This document shows, piece after piece, positions 1 to 5,826 of a stretch of DNA of 5,944 nt; within the stretch, counting starts at the first letter, position 1, and every line of letters starts with the position of its first letter. Made by a program: the position numbers and the translations under genes. Source of the stretch: JAZNLR01 sp045579195 (GTDB lineage Bacteria > Bacillota > Clostridia > Christensenellales > CAMQZB01); NCBI GenBank assembly GCA_045579195.1, contig JAZNLR010000024.1, forward strand, positions 1 through 5,944. Direction: 5' to 3'. The notes below the pieces were generated by a model. That model had not been told where the DNA came from, did not search any database, and saw only the letters and a list, made by a program, of their open reading frames with translations.

Positions 1-338
1 TGTGCTCGCTGAGCAAAAATATCCAAAATCAACGTCGTCCGATCGACGATCGGCAACTCAAAAAGCTCTTCAAGACGGTTAATTTGAGAAGGTGTTGCAT
101 CCCAATCCAAAATGATCAAATCCGCATCCAAAGAGTGAGCAATTTCTTTCAGTTCTTCAATTTTTCCGCTTCCGATCAACGTTCCGGGATGAATGCTGCG
201 ACGCTTTTGCAATGTAGAGCCAACAACAGTTGAACCAGCAGCTCGCGTCAATTCCTTCAACTCTTCCAAAGAAACGCGTGCATCCGTTCGTTCCGGCAAG
301 TCAATTCCGATCAAATAGCACTTTTGAATTTCTGACAT
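1..338 (-). CDS. hflX: GTPase HflX, N-terminal part (cut by window edge)
   Basis: HflX is a GTPase that binds the 50S subunit and splits or rescues stalled 70S ribosomes in the cytoplasm. Only the first 112 codons are present; the G domain lies beyond the left edge. My translation begins MSEIQKCYLIGIDL and contains HPGTLIGSGKIEELKE (about residues 50-65), LIILDWDATPSQINRLEEL (about 75-93) and VDRTTLILDIFAQRA at the window end, which are the hallmark stretches of the HflX N-terminal domain. The ATG at 338 is supported by AAGGA at 346-350, seven bases upstream. That site lies in the last two codons of the recombinase gene, whose TGA is three bases before this ATG, so transcription and probably translation are coupled. 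The family assignment is firm; nothing can be said about the GTPase motifs here. Confidence 0.95.
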   Translation of the reverse strand, partial: MSEIQKCYLIGIDLPERTDARVSLEELKELTRAAGSTVVGSTLQKRRSIHPGTLIGSGKIEELKEIAHSLDADLIILDWDATPSQINRLEELFELPIVDRTTLILDIFAQRA

Positions 339-341
339 ATA

Positions 342-1403
342 TCAATCCTTATCTCTCAATTTGACCTGTGTTGCAGCATTTCTTCGTGCGTCATCGCTGA
401 TTGCAGCGTAGTGTTTCTTTGTTGTGTTAACATCGCTGTGGCCAAGGACATCAGCAACAATATAAATATCTCCGGTGGCGCGATAAAGCGACGTACCATA
501 GGTGCTACGAAGTTTATGAGGTGTAATCTTTTTCATCGGGGAGACAATTTTTGCGTATTTCTTGATCAAATTCTCAATTGCACGAACACCCATTCGCGTT
601 TTTTGACGGGATAAGAACAAAGCATCACCGCTGTTTTCGCCAACATGATTGGGGCGTTCATCTTTGATATACGCTAAAATCGCGGATGCAACTTCATCCG
701 AGAAGTATAAAACTACACGATTTCCGCCTTTTCGAACAATCGTAAAACCATTCACATCAAAATTAATATCACTGATGTTGATTCCAACCAACTCACTGAC
801 ACGGATCCCAGTGCCCAAAAACAGGGTAAGGATCGCAGTATCACGAAGGCGTGTCTTCGAGTGCCAAGATTGCTGATTTGACGTCAAATTATCGCCATAT
901 TCGGCCTCATTTAAGATCTTAACAACTTCGTCAACTTCAAGGCGAATAATTTCACGATCATGAAGCTTTGGCATTGCAACCTTGGATGCAACATTTTGTT
1001 CTATTTTATTACGATTATACAAGTACTTGAAGAAACTACGAACAGCAGCGAGTTTGCGTGCTTTCGCGCGCTCACTGTTCGTATAGACCTTTCCATCACG
1101 TTCATGATAGTTTAAGTGGTTCATATAGTACTCTATCTGTTCGGATTTTACAGAATTCAGGTCAAAAATCGTGAAATTCTTTGAATTTTTACCCGAAAAT
1201 TCAAAACATTCTGTATAAAGATACTCAAAAAAGGTGATTAAATCGTAAGCATACCCAACGCGCGTCAAAATTGAAGTGTTGTTTTCAATCCCAACAAAGA
1301 AATCCACGCAAAAAGACGGCAAAAACCGAACCAATTCCGCCAGTTTTCTACGATATTTGATCTCACGATCACGATAGTAATTTGAATCTTGATTGCGTGC
1401 CAT
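342..1403 (-). CDS. Tyrosine recombinase/integrase, XerC/XerD-like
   Basis: A 353-residue site-specific recombinase that should cut and rejoin DNA through a covalent 3'-phosphotyrosine intermediate. An N-terminal SAM-like core-binding domain (about 30-135, with ARKLAAVRSFFKYLYN at 115-130) precedes a complete catalytic domain (about 150-340). The catalytic set is visible: R201 in GTGIRVSELVG, K225 in VRKGGNR, H296 and R299 in TPHKLRSTYG, H322 in VLGHSDVNTT and nucleophile Y332 in KKHYAA. Y332 is ten residues after H322, whereas XerD and lambda Int have nine, a one-residue insertion. At 353 residues it is longer than XerC/XerD (about 300), partly from an N-terminal extension. The ATG at 1403 has AGGA at 1411-1414, seven bases upstream. 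It probably shares a transcript with hflX. No excisionase, phage gene or transposon end is adjacent, so it looks like a resident chromosomal recombinase. Whether it acts as the dif recombinase cannot be decided from this window. Confidence 0.92.
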   Translation of the reverse strand: MARNQDSNYYRDREIKYRRKLAELVRFLPSFCVDFFVGIENNTSILTRVGYAYDLITFFEYLYTECFEFSGKNSKNFTIFDLNSVKSEQIEYYMNHLNYHERDGKVYTNSERAKARKLAAVRSFFKYLYNRNKIEQNVASKVAMPKLHDREIIRLEVDEVVKILNEAEYGDNLTSNQQSWHSKTRLRDTAILTLFLGTGIRVSELVGINISDINFDVNGFTIVRKGGNRVVLYFSDEVASAILAYIKDERPNHVGENSGDALFLSRQKTRMGVRAIENLIKKYAKIVSPMKKITPHKLRSTYGTSLYRATGDIYIVADVLGHSDVNTTKKHYAAISDDARRNAATQVKLRDKD

Positions 1404-1431
1404 AAAAACATCCTAAAGTTTTCTTAAATAC

Positions 1432-1440
1432 AGTATAACA
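1432..1440 (-). promoter_or_regulatory. Extended -10 promoter of the recombinase-hflX unit
   Basis: Read on the minus strand the sequence is TGTTATACT, an extended -10 element (TGn followed by TATACT). It lies 28 bases upstream of the recombinase ATG and predicts a leader of about 20 bases containing the AGGA ribosome binding site. The region 17-18 bases further upstream is only AT-rich and has no good TTGACA, which fits an extended -10 promoter. This is a prediction from pattern only. Confidence 0.55.
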
Positions 1441-1475
1441 CATTTTTATATAATATTAAAACGAATCCAAATTTA

Positions 1476-1494
1476 TCTTAAAATATTTTTAAGA
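1476..1494. repeat. AT-rich inverted repeat, 8-base arms
   Basis: Arms TCTTAAAA and TTTTAAGA flank the three-base centre TAT. Its near edge is about 35 bases upstream of the recombinase -10 element. It could be a regulator binding site, but with such AT-rich content a chance palindrome is also plausible. Confidence 0.4.
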
Positions 1495-1574
1495 ATTCAA
1501 AATTGTAAGAATTTTTGAGTTTTGACAAAAAAACTTCAATTCTCCTCTTATACGTCATTTATATGCAGTCTAAC

Positions 1575-1598
1575 TTCGTAAAAGCTGTGTTTTACGAA
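1575..1598. repeat. Perfect 9-6-9 inverted repeat, candidate protein-binding or recombination site
   Basis: The arms TTCGTAAAA and TTTTACGAA are exact reverse complements around the six-base spacer GCTGTG. There is no T-tract on either side, so it is not an intrinsic terminator, and no gene end is near. Paired arms of about 9-11 bases around a 6-8 base spacer are the general form of a tyrosine recombinase core site, and the flanking recombinase promoter is about 135 bases away. A dimeric regulator's operator has the same form. I found no second copy in the window. The repeat is certain; its role is inferred. Confidence 0.6.
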
Positions 1599-1621
1599 TA
1601 AAGAAATATTTTACTCTTTAT
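1598..1621. repeat. Second inverted repeat, 7-base arms
   Basis: ATAAAGA and TCTTTAT are exact reverse complements separated by ten bases. The repeat abuts the perfect repeat at 1575-1598, sharing base 1598. It is weaker and AT-rich and could be accidental, but the tandem placement of two palindromes makes a regulatory or recombination locus somewhat more likely. Confidence 0.35.
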
Positions 1622-1740
1622 CATCCCCTATATTTTTCTTTAAAAATCCGAATCAAAAATTCAAAGAACATTTTAATTTCGTTTCTTTTCACTTTAGACA
1701 AAATTCTCTATTCTTTTCAGAAATCATTTTCATAGAGTAC

Positions 1741-1769
1741 TTGACAATCCGTGTATTATCAATTAAAAT
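1741..1769 (+). promoter_or_regulatory. Sigma-A promoter of the PadR-membrane fusion gene
   Basis: The -35 is a perfect TTGACA (1741-1746) and the -10 is TAAAAT (1764-1769), separated by exactly 17 bases. Transcription should begin near 1776, giving a leader of about 23 bases before the ATG at 1799. The spacer begins with the GTG that would open a longer reading frame, which argues against that start. Confidence 0.85.
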
Positions 1770-1786
1770 ACTACTATAAGTATATT
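1765..1786. promoter_or_regulatory. Possible autoregulatory operator over the -10 and start site
   Basis: ATACT (1768-1772) and AGTAT (1779-1783) are inverted arms around six bases. After one mismatch, the AA at 1765-1766 also pairs with the TT at 1785-1786. The repeat covers the end of the -10 element and the expected transcription start, where a repressor would block RNA polymerase. PadR-family repressors are known to bind short dyads and often repress their own gene, so autoregulation is a reasonable inference. The sequence is AT-rich, so chance cannot be excluded. Confidence 0.45.
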
Positions 1787-1788
1787 AC

Positions 1789-1793
1789 AGGAG
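1789..1793 (+). promoter_or_regulatory. Ribosome binding site that fixes the start at 1799
   Basis: AGGAG lies five bases before the ATG at 1799. The upstream in-frame GTG at 1751 has no such site and lies inside the promoter, so this element decides the start codon. Confidence 0.85.
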
Positions 1794-1798
1794 TTTTT

Positions 1799-3484
1799 AT
1801 GGGATCCAATATCAGCAGCGATTATATTCGTGGACACGTTGACATCATCATCTTAAAAGCTCTTTCTGTTCAGGACCGTTATGGTTATGACATTATGAAA
1901 GAGGTCGAAAAAAGAAGCGCCGGTCAATATGTTTTGAAACAGCCCACCCTATACAGCTCTTTAAAGCGCTTGGAGGCGCAAGGCTTTATCCGCCCATATT
2001 GGAGCGAAGAAGCAACGCACGGTGGCCGCAGAAAGTACTTTACCCTCACCGATCTTGGTCGTCAACACGTCAATCAGAACCTGGTAGAGCTAGAGTACTC
2101 ACAGTCTATCATCAATCAAATTGTTGCTGACAATCCGCAACCGACTGAAGAAAAAGTTGATGCTATTCAACTGAAAATTGAAGAAAAGGTTGAAGATGTA
2201 AAGACTGTTGAAGAAGTCGAAAATAAGGTCGAAGACGTTAAACTTGAGGAAAAAGTCGAAGAATCACCTGTTCCTTCCCCTGTTTCTCAAGCTATTGAAC
2301 CAGAACCTGCTTTTGAGTCGAAAATTTTGACGCAGGAATCTGTTCTTAAAAATGAAGAGCTTATTGAACGAAAAAATGTTTTTGCAACGGAACCTCAACC
2401 AACGACTGACGAGCCGCGCATCTTAAAGGTTGACCGCCCCGTCGTTTCTTATCAAACAGAACGTACTGATTCCGGAAATGTTGTTGCATATCAAAAGACC
2501 GAGTATGAAACCGTTCGTTCCGAAAACAACATTCTTTTGCAATCCCCTCACACAACTAATTTACGATCTTTAACGGCAAAAGCCATCGATGAAAATGAGG
2601 TTTCAACGCTAAAGAACGAAGAGCTTTCAAAAGATGACATTCTTGTCACGTTAAAGAGAACTGAAAAGGTCGAAGAGCAAACCGAACAGTCTGTTATTCG
2701 CGTTTCAGCAGCAGATTTTCTCTTCAATCGCATTCAGCAACCTGCTGTTGAAGAAGTTGCTGCAACGTCTGCAACGCAAGATGTTGAACCCATCCAACCA
2801 AAAAAGGAAACTAACGACGAGATCAATTATCGAAACAAACTCGGCTCAATGATCTCCGAAAATACGGTTGCCAAAGAGGAAACACCGGTTGTTCGTATTG
2901 CAGAATCACAACATCGCGAACCCCCGAAGGATACGTTTAAGATTCCTGAGCCGATTCAGTTGAACTACCCCATCAATTATACGAGTCTTGAAGAACAAAC
3001 CTTAGATTCCGGCTATTACTTCAAGGGATACAACAAAGAGGCTTCCTCTCCCCGAGGCGATCTTGTTTTGATCAACAAAGTCAAGTTCTTCTCAATGTGG
3101 ATTCTCTTTGCTGTCATGGCGTTGGAAATTGCCCTGTTTGCGATTATTTTTGAAAGTAAGGTTTCTGCAGGAACTTTATATTATTGCGTCTTAGGGCTCA
3201 TTTCTCTGCTTGTTCCGGGCATTGCAACGTACCAATTTGCTCTTAAACCGGATTATAAGATTAAGCCTCTTTATTCTTTGAGTTCGATGATGTTCAAATG
3301 CATTATTCGTCTTGTCGAGATTCTAGCATTGTTTGCAGCATTCATTCTGATTGCTTCAATTTCTCTGCAAGATCCGAAGGAATTCCTGCCCAAAGTTGTT
3401 CTTCCGATTGTTCTTGTTTTAAATTACCCCATCGGAATCGGCATCTTCTATGGAATGCTCAAACATCCGATCTTCAAAATTTAA
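1799..3484 (+). CDS. PadR-type winged-helix regulator fused to a four-helix membrane domain
   Basis: A 561-residue protein with three parts. Residues about 8-110 form a PadR winged helix: IIILKALSVQDRYGYDIMKEV, PTLYSSLKRLEAQGFI (recognition helix region, 49-64), the basic wing tip GGRRKYFTLTDLG (75-87) and a terminal helix. Residues about 111-420 are an acidic, probably disordered linker with repeated EEKV/KVEDVK units at 117-153. Residues about 430-451, 459-482, 498-522 and 529-553 are hydrophobic membrane helices. Lysines before helix 1, between helices 2 and 3 (KPDYKIK) and after helix 4 place both ends in the cytoplasm, so the DNA-binding domain can reach DNA. Ordinary PadR proteins are about 110-180 residues and soluble. 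PadR genes often neighbour membrane-protein genes; here the two functions may be joined. It is monocistronic, with its own promoter and terminator. The ligand and targets are unknown, and I do not recognise the membrane domain as a named family. Confidence 0.85.
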   Translation: MGSNISSDYIRGHVDIIILKALSVQDRYGYDIMKEVEKRSAGQYVLKQPTLYSSLKRLEAQGFIRPYWSEEATHGGRRKYFTLTDLGRQHVNQNLVELEYSQSIINQIVADNPQPTEEKVDAIQLKIEEKVEDVKTVEEVENKVEDVKLEEKVEESPVPSPVSQAIEPEPAFESKILTQESVLKNEELIERKNVFATEPQPTTDEPRILKVDRPVVSYQTERTDSGNVVAYQKTEYETVRSENNILLQSPHTTNLRSLTAKAIDENEVSTLKNEELSKDDILVTLKRTEKVEEQTEQSVIRVSAADFLFNRIQQPAVEEVAATSATQDVEPIQPKKETNDEINYRNKLGSMISENTVAKEETPVVRIAESQHREPPKDTFKIPEPIQLNYPINYTSLEEQTLDSGYYFKGYNKEASSPRGDLVLINKVKFFSMWILFAVMALEIALFAIIFESKVSAGTLYYCVLGLISLLVPGIATYQFALKPDYKIKPLYSLSSMMFKCIIRLVEILALFAAFILIASISLQDPKEFLPKVVLPIVLVLNYPIGIGIFYGMLKHPIFKI

Positions 3485-3486
3485 TT

Positions 3487-3521
3487 AAAAAAAAGGAACC
3501 TTCAAACGAAGGTTCTTTTTT
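3487..3521. terminator. Bidirectional intrinsic terminator between convergent genes
   Basis: Stem arms GAACCTTC (3496-3503) and GAAGGTTC (3508-3515) close a four-base AAAC loop. Six T follow on the plus strand (3516-3521) and eight A precede the stem (3487-3494), giving a U-tract on the minus strand too. It can therefore end both the PadR-fusion transcript and the proC-rnhA-VTT operon. The TAA of the minus-strand gene lies at 3520-3522, inside the T-tract. Confidence 0.93.
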
Positions 3522-4413
3522 AATGCTTCTTTTTTATTACTTTTGATATCCACTCGTCAATTTTGTTCCCATATCGAACGGCGATATAAAAGAGAATAAG
3601 TGTTCCCAAAATGAGAACTGCCCAAATCAAAATCCCCCACCATTCAGTTATTGGAACCATGTCAAACATAAATGACGTAGAAAAAATAATGATTGACCTA
3701 GAGATCAACATTACAATGATGAAGTATAAGTACGGCATTGTGGTAAGCCCGGAAATGAAGCAAAGCGCATCATCCGGAAAGAACGGAAGTAAAAACATCA
3801 CGGTCAATGCATACTTATCTCTCCCCTTAATCATCCGCAAACACTTATCATATGTCTCTTCGCCAATCAACCAAATGACAATCTTATGCCCGAGCTTACG
3901 ACCGATCCAAAAAGCAATTGTGGAACCACAGAGAATGCCGAAAAGGCTTAAAAATGACCCAAATAGATAACCAAACAGACTCGCCCCAACGCCCGTCAAA
4001 AGCGCGGACGGAATAGGTAAAAATAGGACTTGAAAAATCTGCAATAAAACGAACACAATGCTTGAATACGGCTGAATCTTCAAAATCATTTCTTGAAGCG
4101 CTTCTTTTGAGCTCATTTTATACAATAGTCCGGATCGCTCGATGATAAAGAGAAAAACAGCAGCCATTGCAATCAAACTAACAGCCGTGAAGATACTTTT
4201 ATAGACAACTCCCTTCTCTTTTAATTTGAAAACAATCCAAAGAATGCCTGCGGATACCAACAGGATCACATAAAGAGACAGCAATAACGCTTCGTGCTTC
4301 TCAACAAACGAATTCTCAAAATTGACGACAAACAAGATGCCAAACAACAGTGCTGCAAGCAAAATCATTGCGTTAATGATATATTGTAGCGTCTGCTTTA
4401 CTCTTTCATTCAT
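3520..4413 (-). CDS. TVP38/TMEM64 family (VTT domain) integral membrane protein
   Basis: A 297-residue polytopic inner-membrane protein of the DedA superfamily (SNARE-associated/VTT domain). Known DedA-superfamily members include lipid scramblases or flippases and envelope-homeostasis factors; the substrate of this one is unknown. Three N-terminal hydrophobic helices (about 10-31, 42-62, 70-91) precede the VTT domain at about 115-240. Its marks are FLPIPSALLTGVGASLFG (131-148, re-entrant proline motif), GSTIAFWIGRKLG (163-175) and LLPFFPDDALCFISGLT (208-224). A final helix lies at about 258-280, followed by the basic tail KVIKKKH. The N-terminal helices make it longer than minimal family members of about 200-240 residues. 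It is the last gene of the operon, its ATG three bases after the rnhA stop. Only a weak GGA precedes it, so translational coupling to rnhA is likely. The family call is firm and the function is inferred. Confidence 0.88.
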   Translation of the reverse strand: MNERVKQTLQYIINAMILLAALLFGILFVVNFENSFVEKHEALLLSLYVILLVSAGILWIVFKLKEKGVVYKSIFTAVSLIAMAAVFLFIIERSGLLYKMSSKEALQEMILKIQPYSSIVFVLLQIFQVLFLPIPSALLTGVGASLFGYLFGSFLSLFGILCGSTIAFWIGRKLGHKIVIWLIGEETYDKCLRMIKGRDKYALTVMFLLPFFPDDALCFISGLTTMPYLYFIIVMLISRSIIIFSTSFMFDMVPITEWWGILIWAVLILGTLILFYIAVRYGNKIDEWISKVIKKKH

Positions 4414-4416
4414 AAA

Positions 4417-4857
4417 TTAGTCCACAATTCTTTCGATTTCAGAACGTGCAAGCTCATCACAACGATTGTTGAGTTCATTATCGCTGTGCCCTTTTACTTT
4501 CACCCATTCCACCTGATGACGAGCAAGCTCAATCAAAAGCGCCTTCCAAAGGTCTTGATTTTTAACACTGTCTTTTCCTGCCGTCTTCCAATTGTTCTTT
4601 TTCCAAGATTCGATCCAACCTTTTGAAAAGGCATCAATTACGAGCGCAGAATCGCTGTACACCGTCACTTTGCATGGCTCTTTCAATGCTCGAAGCGCTT
4701 GAATGACGGCAAAGATTTCCATTCGATTGTTGGTCGTTTCTCTATTATATCCCGAAAGCTCTTTTTGAATTCCACGATAAACCAAAATCGCAGCCCAACC
4801 TCCGGGCCCCGGGTTGCCGGAGCAAGCACCGTCTGTATATATATCAACCCTTTTCAT
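4417..4857 (-). CDS. rnhA: Ribonuclease HI
   Basis: A cytoplasmic endonuclease that cuts the RNA strand of RNA-DNA hybrids, clearing R-loops and primer RNA. At 146 residues it has normal length for bacterial RNase HI. All catalytic residues are visible: D9 in YTDGACSGNPGPGGW, E47 in TTNNRMEI, D69 in VYSDSALV, the flexible-loop H124 in VKGHSDNELN, and D134 in NRCDELAR. The basic handle region (WKKNNWKTAGK, 85-95) typical of RNase HI is also present. The ATG at 4857 lies inside the end of proC, a 14-base overlap, with a modest GGGA upstream, so translation probably depends on ribosomes finishing proC. It is the second gene of the proC operon. There is no obvious functional link to its neighbours. 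Confidence 0.97.
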   Translation of the reverse strand: MKRVDIYTDGACSGNPGPGGWAAILVYRGIQKELSGYNRETTNNRMEIFAVIQALRALKEPCKVTVYSDSALVIDAFSKGWIESWKKNNWKTAGKDSVKNQDLWKALLIELARHQVEWVKVKGHSDNELNNRCDELARSEIERIVD

Positions 4858-5671
4858 TTATATTCCCATCAATGTTGAAATTATTCGAAAGCTCTTGAGA
4901 GCGATTATAACAAGCGGTCATTCCTTCAGCAATAATTGAAGAAAGACCCTTTTCTTCAAAGCAATTGATTGCCTGAACAGTCGTGCCGCCCTTGCTGCAA
5001 ACTCGGTCAATCAAAATCTCTAACGGCACATCCGAGGCCTTTACAGACTCAACGGCACCGATCAGCGTTTGCAGAGTCAGTTTCAAAGATTCCTCTTTGG
5101 AAAGCCCAAGCGCAACACCTTGATCACTCATCGCCTTGATAAAATAGTATCCATACGCAGGACCGCTTCCACTAACCGCAGTGACAGCATCCAACATCTC
5201 TTCTTTAACAAACAGAACTTCTCCGACCGAAGAAAAGATTCTCTCAACGAAATGCATCGCCTCTTTTGCGCAGTCGGATTCGGCAATTGCAGTCATCCCG
5301 GCACCAACAACTGCAGGAAGATTTGGCATACATCGAATAACTTCACCACCCATTTTCCTTGCAATCACTGCCGTCTTAACGCCAGCCATAATGCTGATAA
5401 ATGTGCAATCACTTGACGAACACTCATCATTCAATCCTGAAAACGCCTGAGGTTTTACAGCGAGAAGAACATAACTACACTCCGAAATGAGCTCTTTCGC
5501 GCTTTTTACGGTCTTAAACCCAAGTTTTTCCGCATCTTGAATCTTTGATTGATCAATGTCATAAACGCAAATTTCAGAGCATTTTAACAGCTTAGACTGA
5601 ATAATTCCGCGCAAAATTGCGTTCGCCATATTCCCAAAGCCACAAACGCCAAATTGAAACTTTTTTGCCAT
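4844..5671 (-). CDS. proC: Pyrroline-5-carboxylate reductase
   Basis: Catalyses the last step of proline synthesis, reducing 1-pyrroline-5-carboxylate to L-proline with NAD(P)H in the cytoplasm. With the chosen start it has 275 residues, the usual family length. The Rossmann nucleotide-binding motif is FGVCGFGNMANAIL (7-20); LLAVKPQ (69-75), RCMPNLPA (113-120), the signature AVSGSGPAYGYYF (165-177) and CSKGGTT (225-231) are all present. The ATG at 5671 is preceded by GAGGG at 5679-5683, seven bases upstream. An in-frame TTG at 5752 would add 27 residues, but that extension lies over the promoter and has no ribosome binding site. It is the first gene of a three-gene operon with rnhA and a VTT membrane protein. 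No T-box or other long leader is present. Confidence 0.97.
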   Translation of the reverse strand: MAKKFQFGVCGFGNMANAILRGIIQSKLLKCSEICVYDIDQSKIQDAEKLGFKTVKSAKELISECSYVLLAVKPQAFSGLNDECSSSDCTFISIMAGVKTAVIARKMGGEVIRCMPNLPAVVGAGMTAIAESDCAKEAMHFVERIFSSVGEVLFVKEEMLDAVTAVSGSGPAYGYYFIKAMSDQGVALGLSKEESLKLTLQTLIGAVESVKASDVPLEILIDRVCSKGGTTVQAINCFEEKGLSSIIAEGMTACYNRSQELSNNFNIDGNINEKG

Positions 5672-5678
5672 TATTTTT

Positions 5679-5683
5679 CCCTC
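5679..5683 (-). promoter_or_regulatory. Ribosome binding site that fixes the proC start
   Basis: GAGGG on the minus strand, seven bases before the ATG at 5671. It sets the start of proC at the family's normal N-terminus. Confidence 0.85.
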
Positions 5684-5708
5684 AACTTTGAGTTCGCTTA
5701 TTACGTAC

Positions 5709-5737
5709 ATTTTAGCCTTTTCCACTCTATTTGTCAA
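5709..5737 (-). promoter_or_regulatory. Sigma-A promoter of the proC-rnhA-VTT operon
   Basis: On the minus strand TTGACA (5732-5737) and TAAAAT (5709-5714) are separated by exactly 17 bases. The predicted transcription start near 5702 gives a leader of about 30 bases, too short for a riboswitch or T-box. The same -35, spacing and -10 occur at the PadR-fusion promoter. Confidence 0.85.
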
Positions 5738-5786
5738 TCGCACATCACGCAAAACAAAGAATAAGAGTGCTAATTAGTGTTTGCTT

Positions 5787-5826
5787 AAAAAATAAAAAAA
5801 GAGGAAAGTCAAAAAACTTCCTCTTT
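5787..5826 (-). terminator. Intrinsic terminator of tRNA-Trp
   Basis: Immediately after the encoded CCA the minus strand reads AAAGAGGAAG, a T-rich loop, then CTTTCCTC followed by seven T, an A and six more T. The stem has about nine to ten pairs with one slight register ambiguity in the inner part. It separates the tRNA from the downstream proC promoter. The plus-strand direction has only four T and would be weak. Confidence 0.88.

Larger units (their letters stand above)
1404..1740. other. AT-rich divergent intergenic region with inverted repeats
   Basis: This stretch separates the divergent recombinase and PadR-fusion genes and has no credible coding sequence. It holds the recombinase promoter near its left end and three inverted repeats listed separately (1476-1494, 1575-1598, 1598-1621). 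The plus strand is T-rich from 1600 onward. A TTGACA at 1522-1527 has no good -10 at normal spacing. I see no tRNA, riboswitch or repeat array in it. Confidence 0.7.

Noticed and set aside
411..876. Plus-strand reading frames opposite the recombinase gene (411-614 and 649-876)
   Set aside because: They lie wholly antisense to a gene with all catalytic motifs and show no family features or ribosome binding sites.
1490..1549. Tiny minus-strand frame of about 16 codons starting with TTG after AGGAG
   Set aside because: Too short and AT-rich, non-ATG start, no promoter or conservation evidence.
1522..1553. TTGACA at 1522-1527 as a second plus-strand promoter
   Set aside because: The best -10 like sequence (TATACG) is 21 bases away and the properly spaced hexamers are poor.
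1751..1798. In-frame GTG start at 1751 adding 16 residues to the PadR fusion
   Set aside because: The extension covers the promoter spacer, -10 element and leader, has no ribosome binding site, and the ATG at 1799 has a good AGGAG.
2361..2733. Minus-strand reading frames opposite the PadR-fusion linker
   Set aside because: Low-complexity antisense frames, rich in Ser and Phe as expected from the reverse of an acidic linker; no supporting signals.
5069..5450. Plus-strand reading frames opposite proC
   Set aside because: Antisense shadows of a clear ProC coding sequence.
5672..5752. In-frame TTG start at 5752 adding 27 residues to ProC
   Set aside because: The extra codons run through the TTGACA-17-TAAAAT promoter, and the ATG at 5671 has GAGGG and matches the usual ProC N-terminus.
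5765..5773. GAGTGCTAA, identical to one half of the CIRCE heat-shock operator
   Set aside because: The other half (TTAGCACTC nine bases away) is absent on either side, and no chaperone gene follows, so a chance match is likely.
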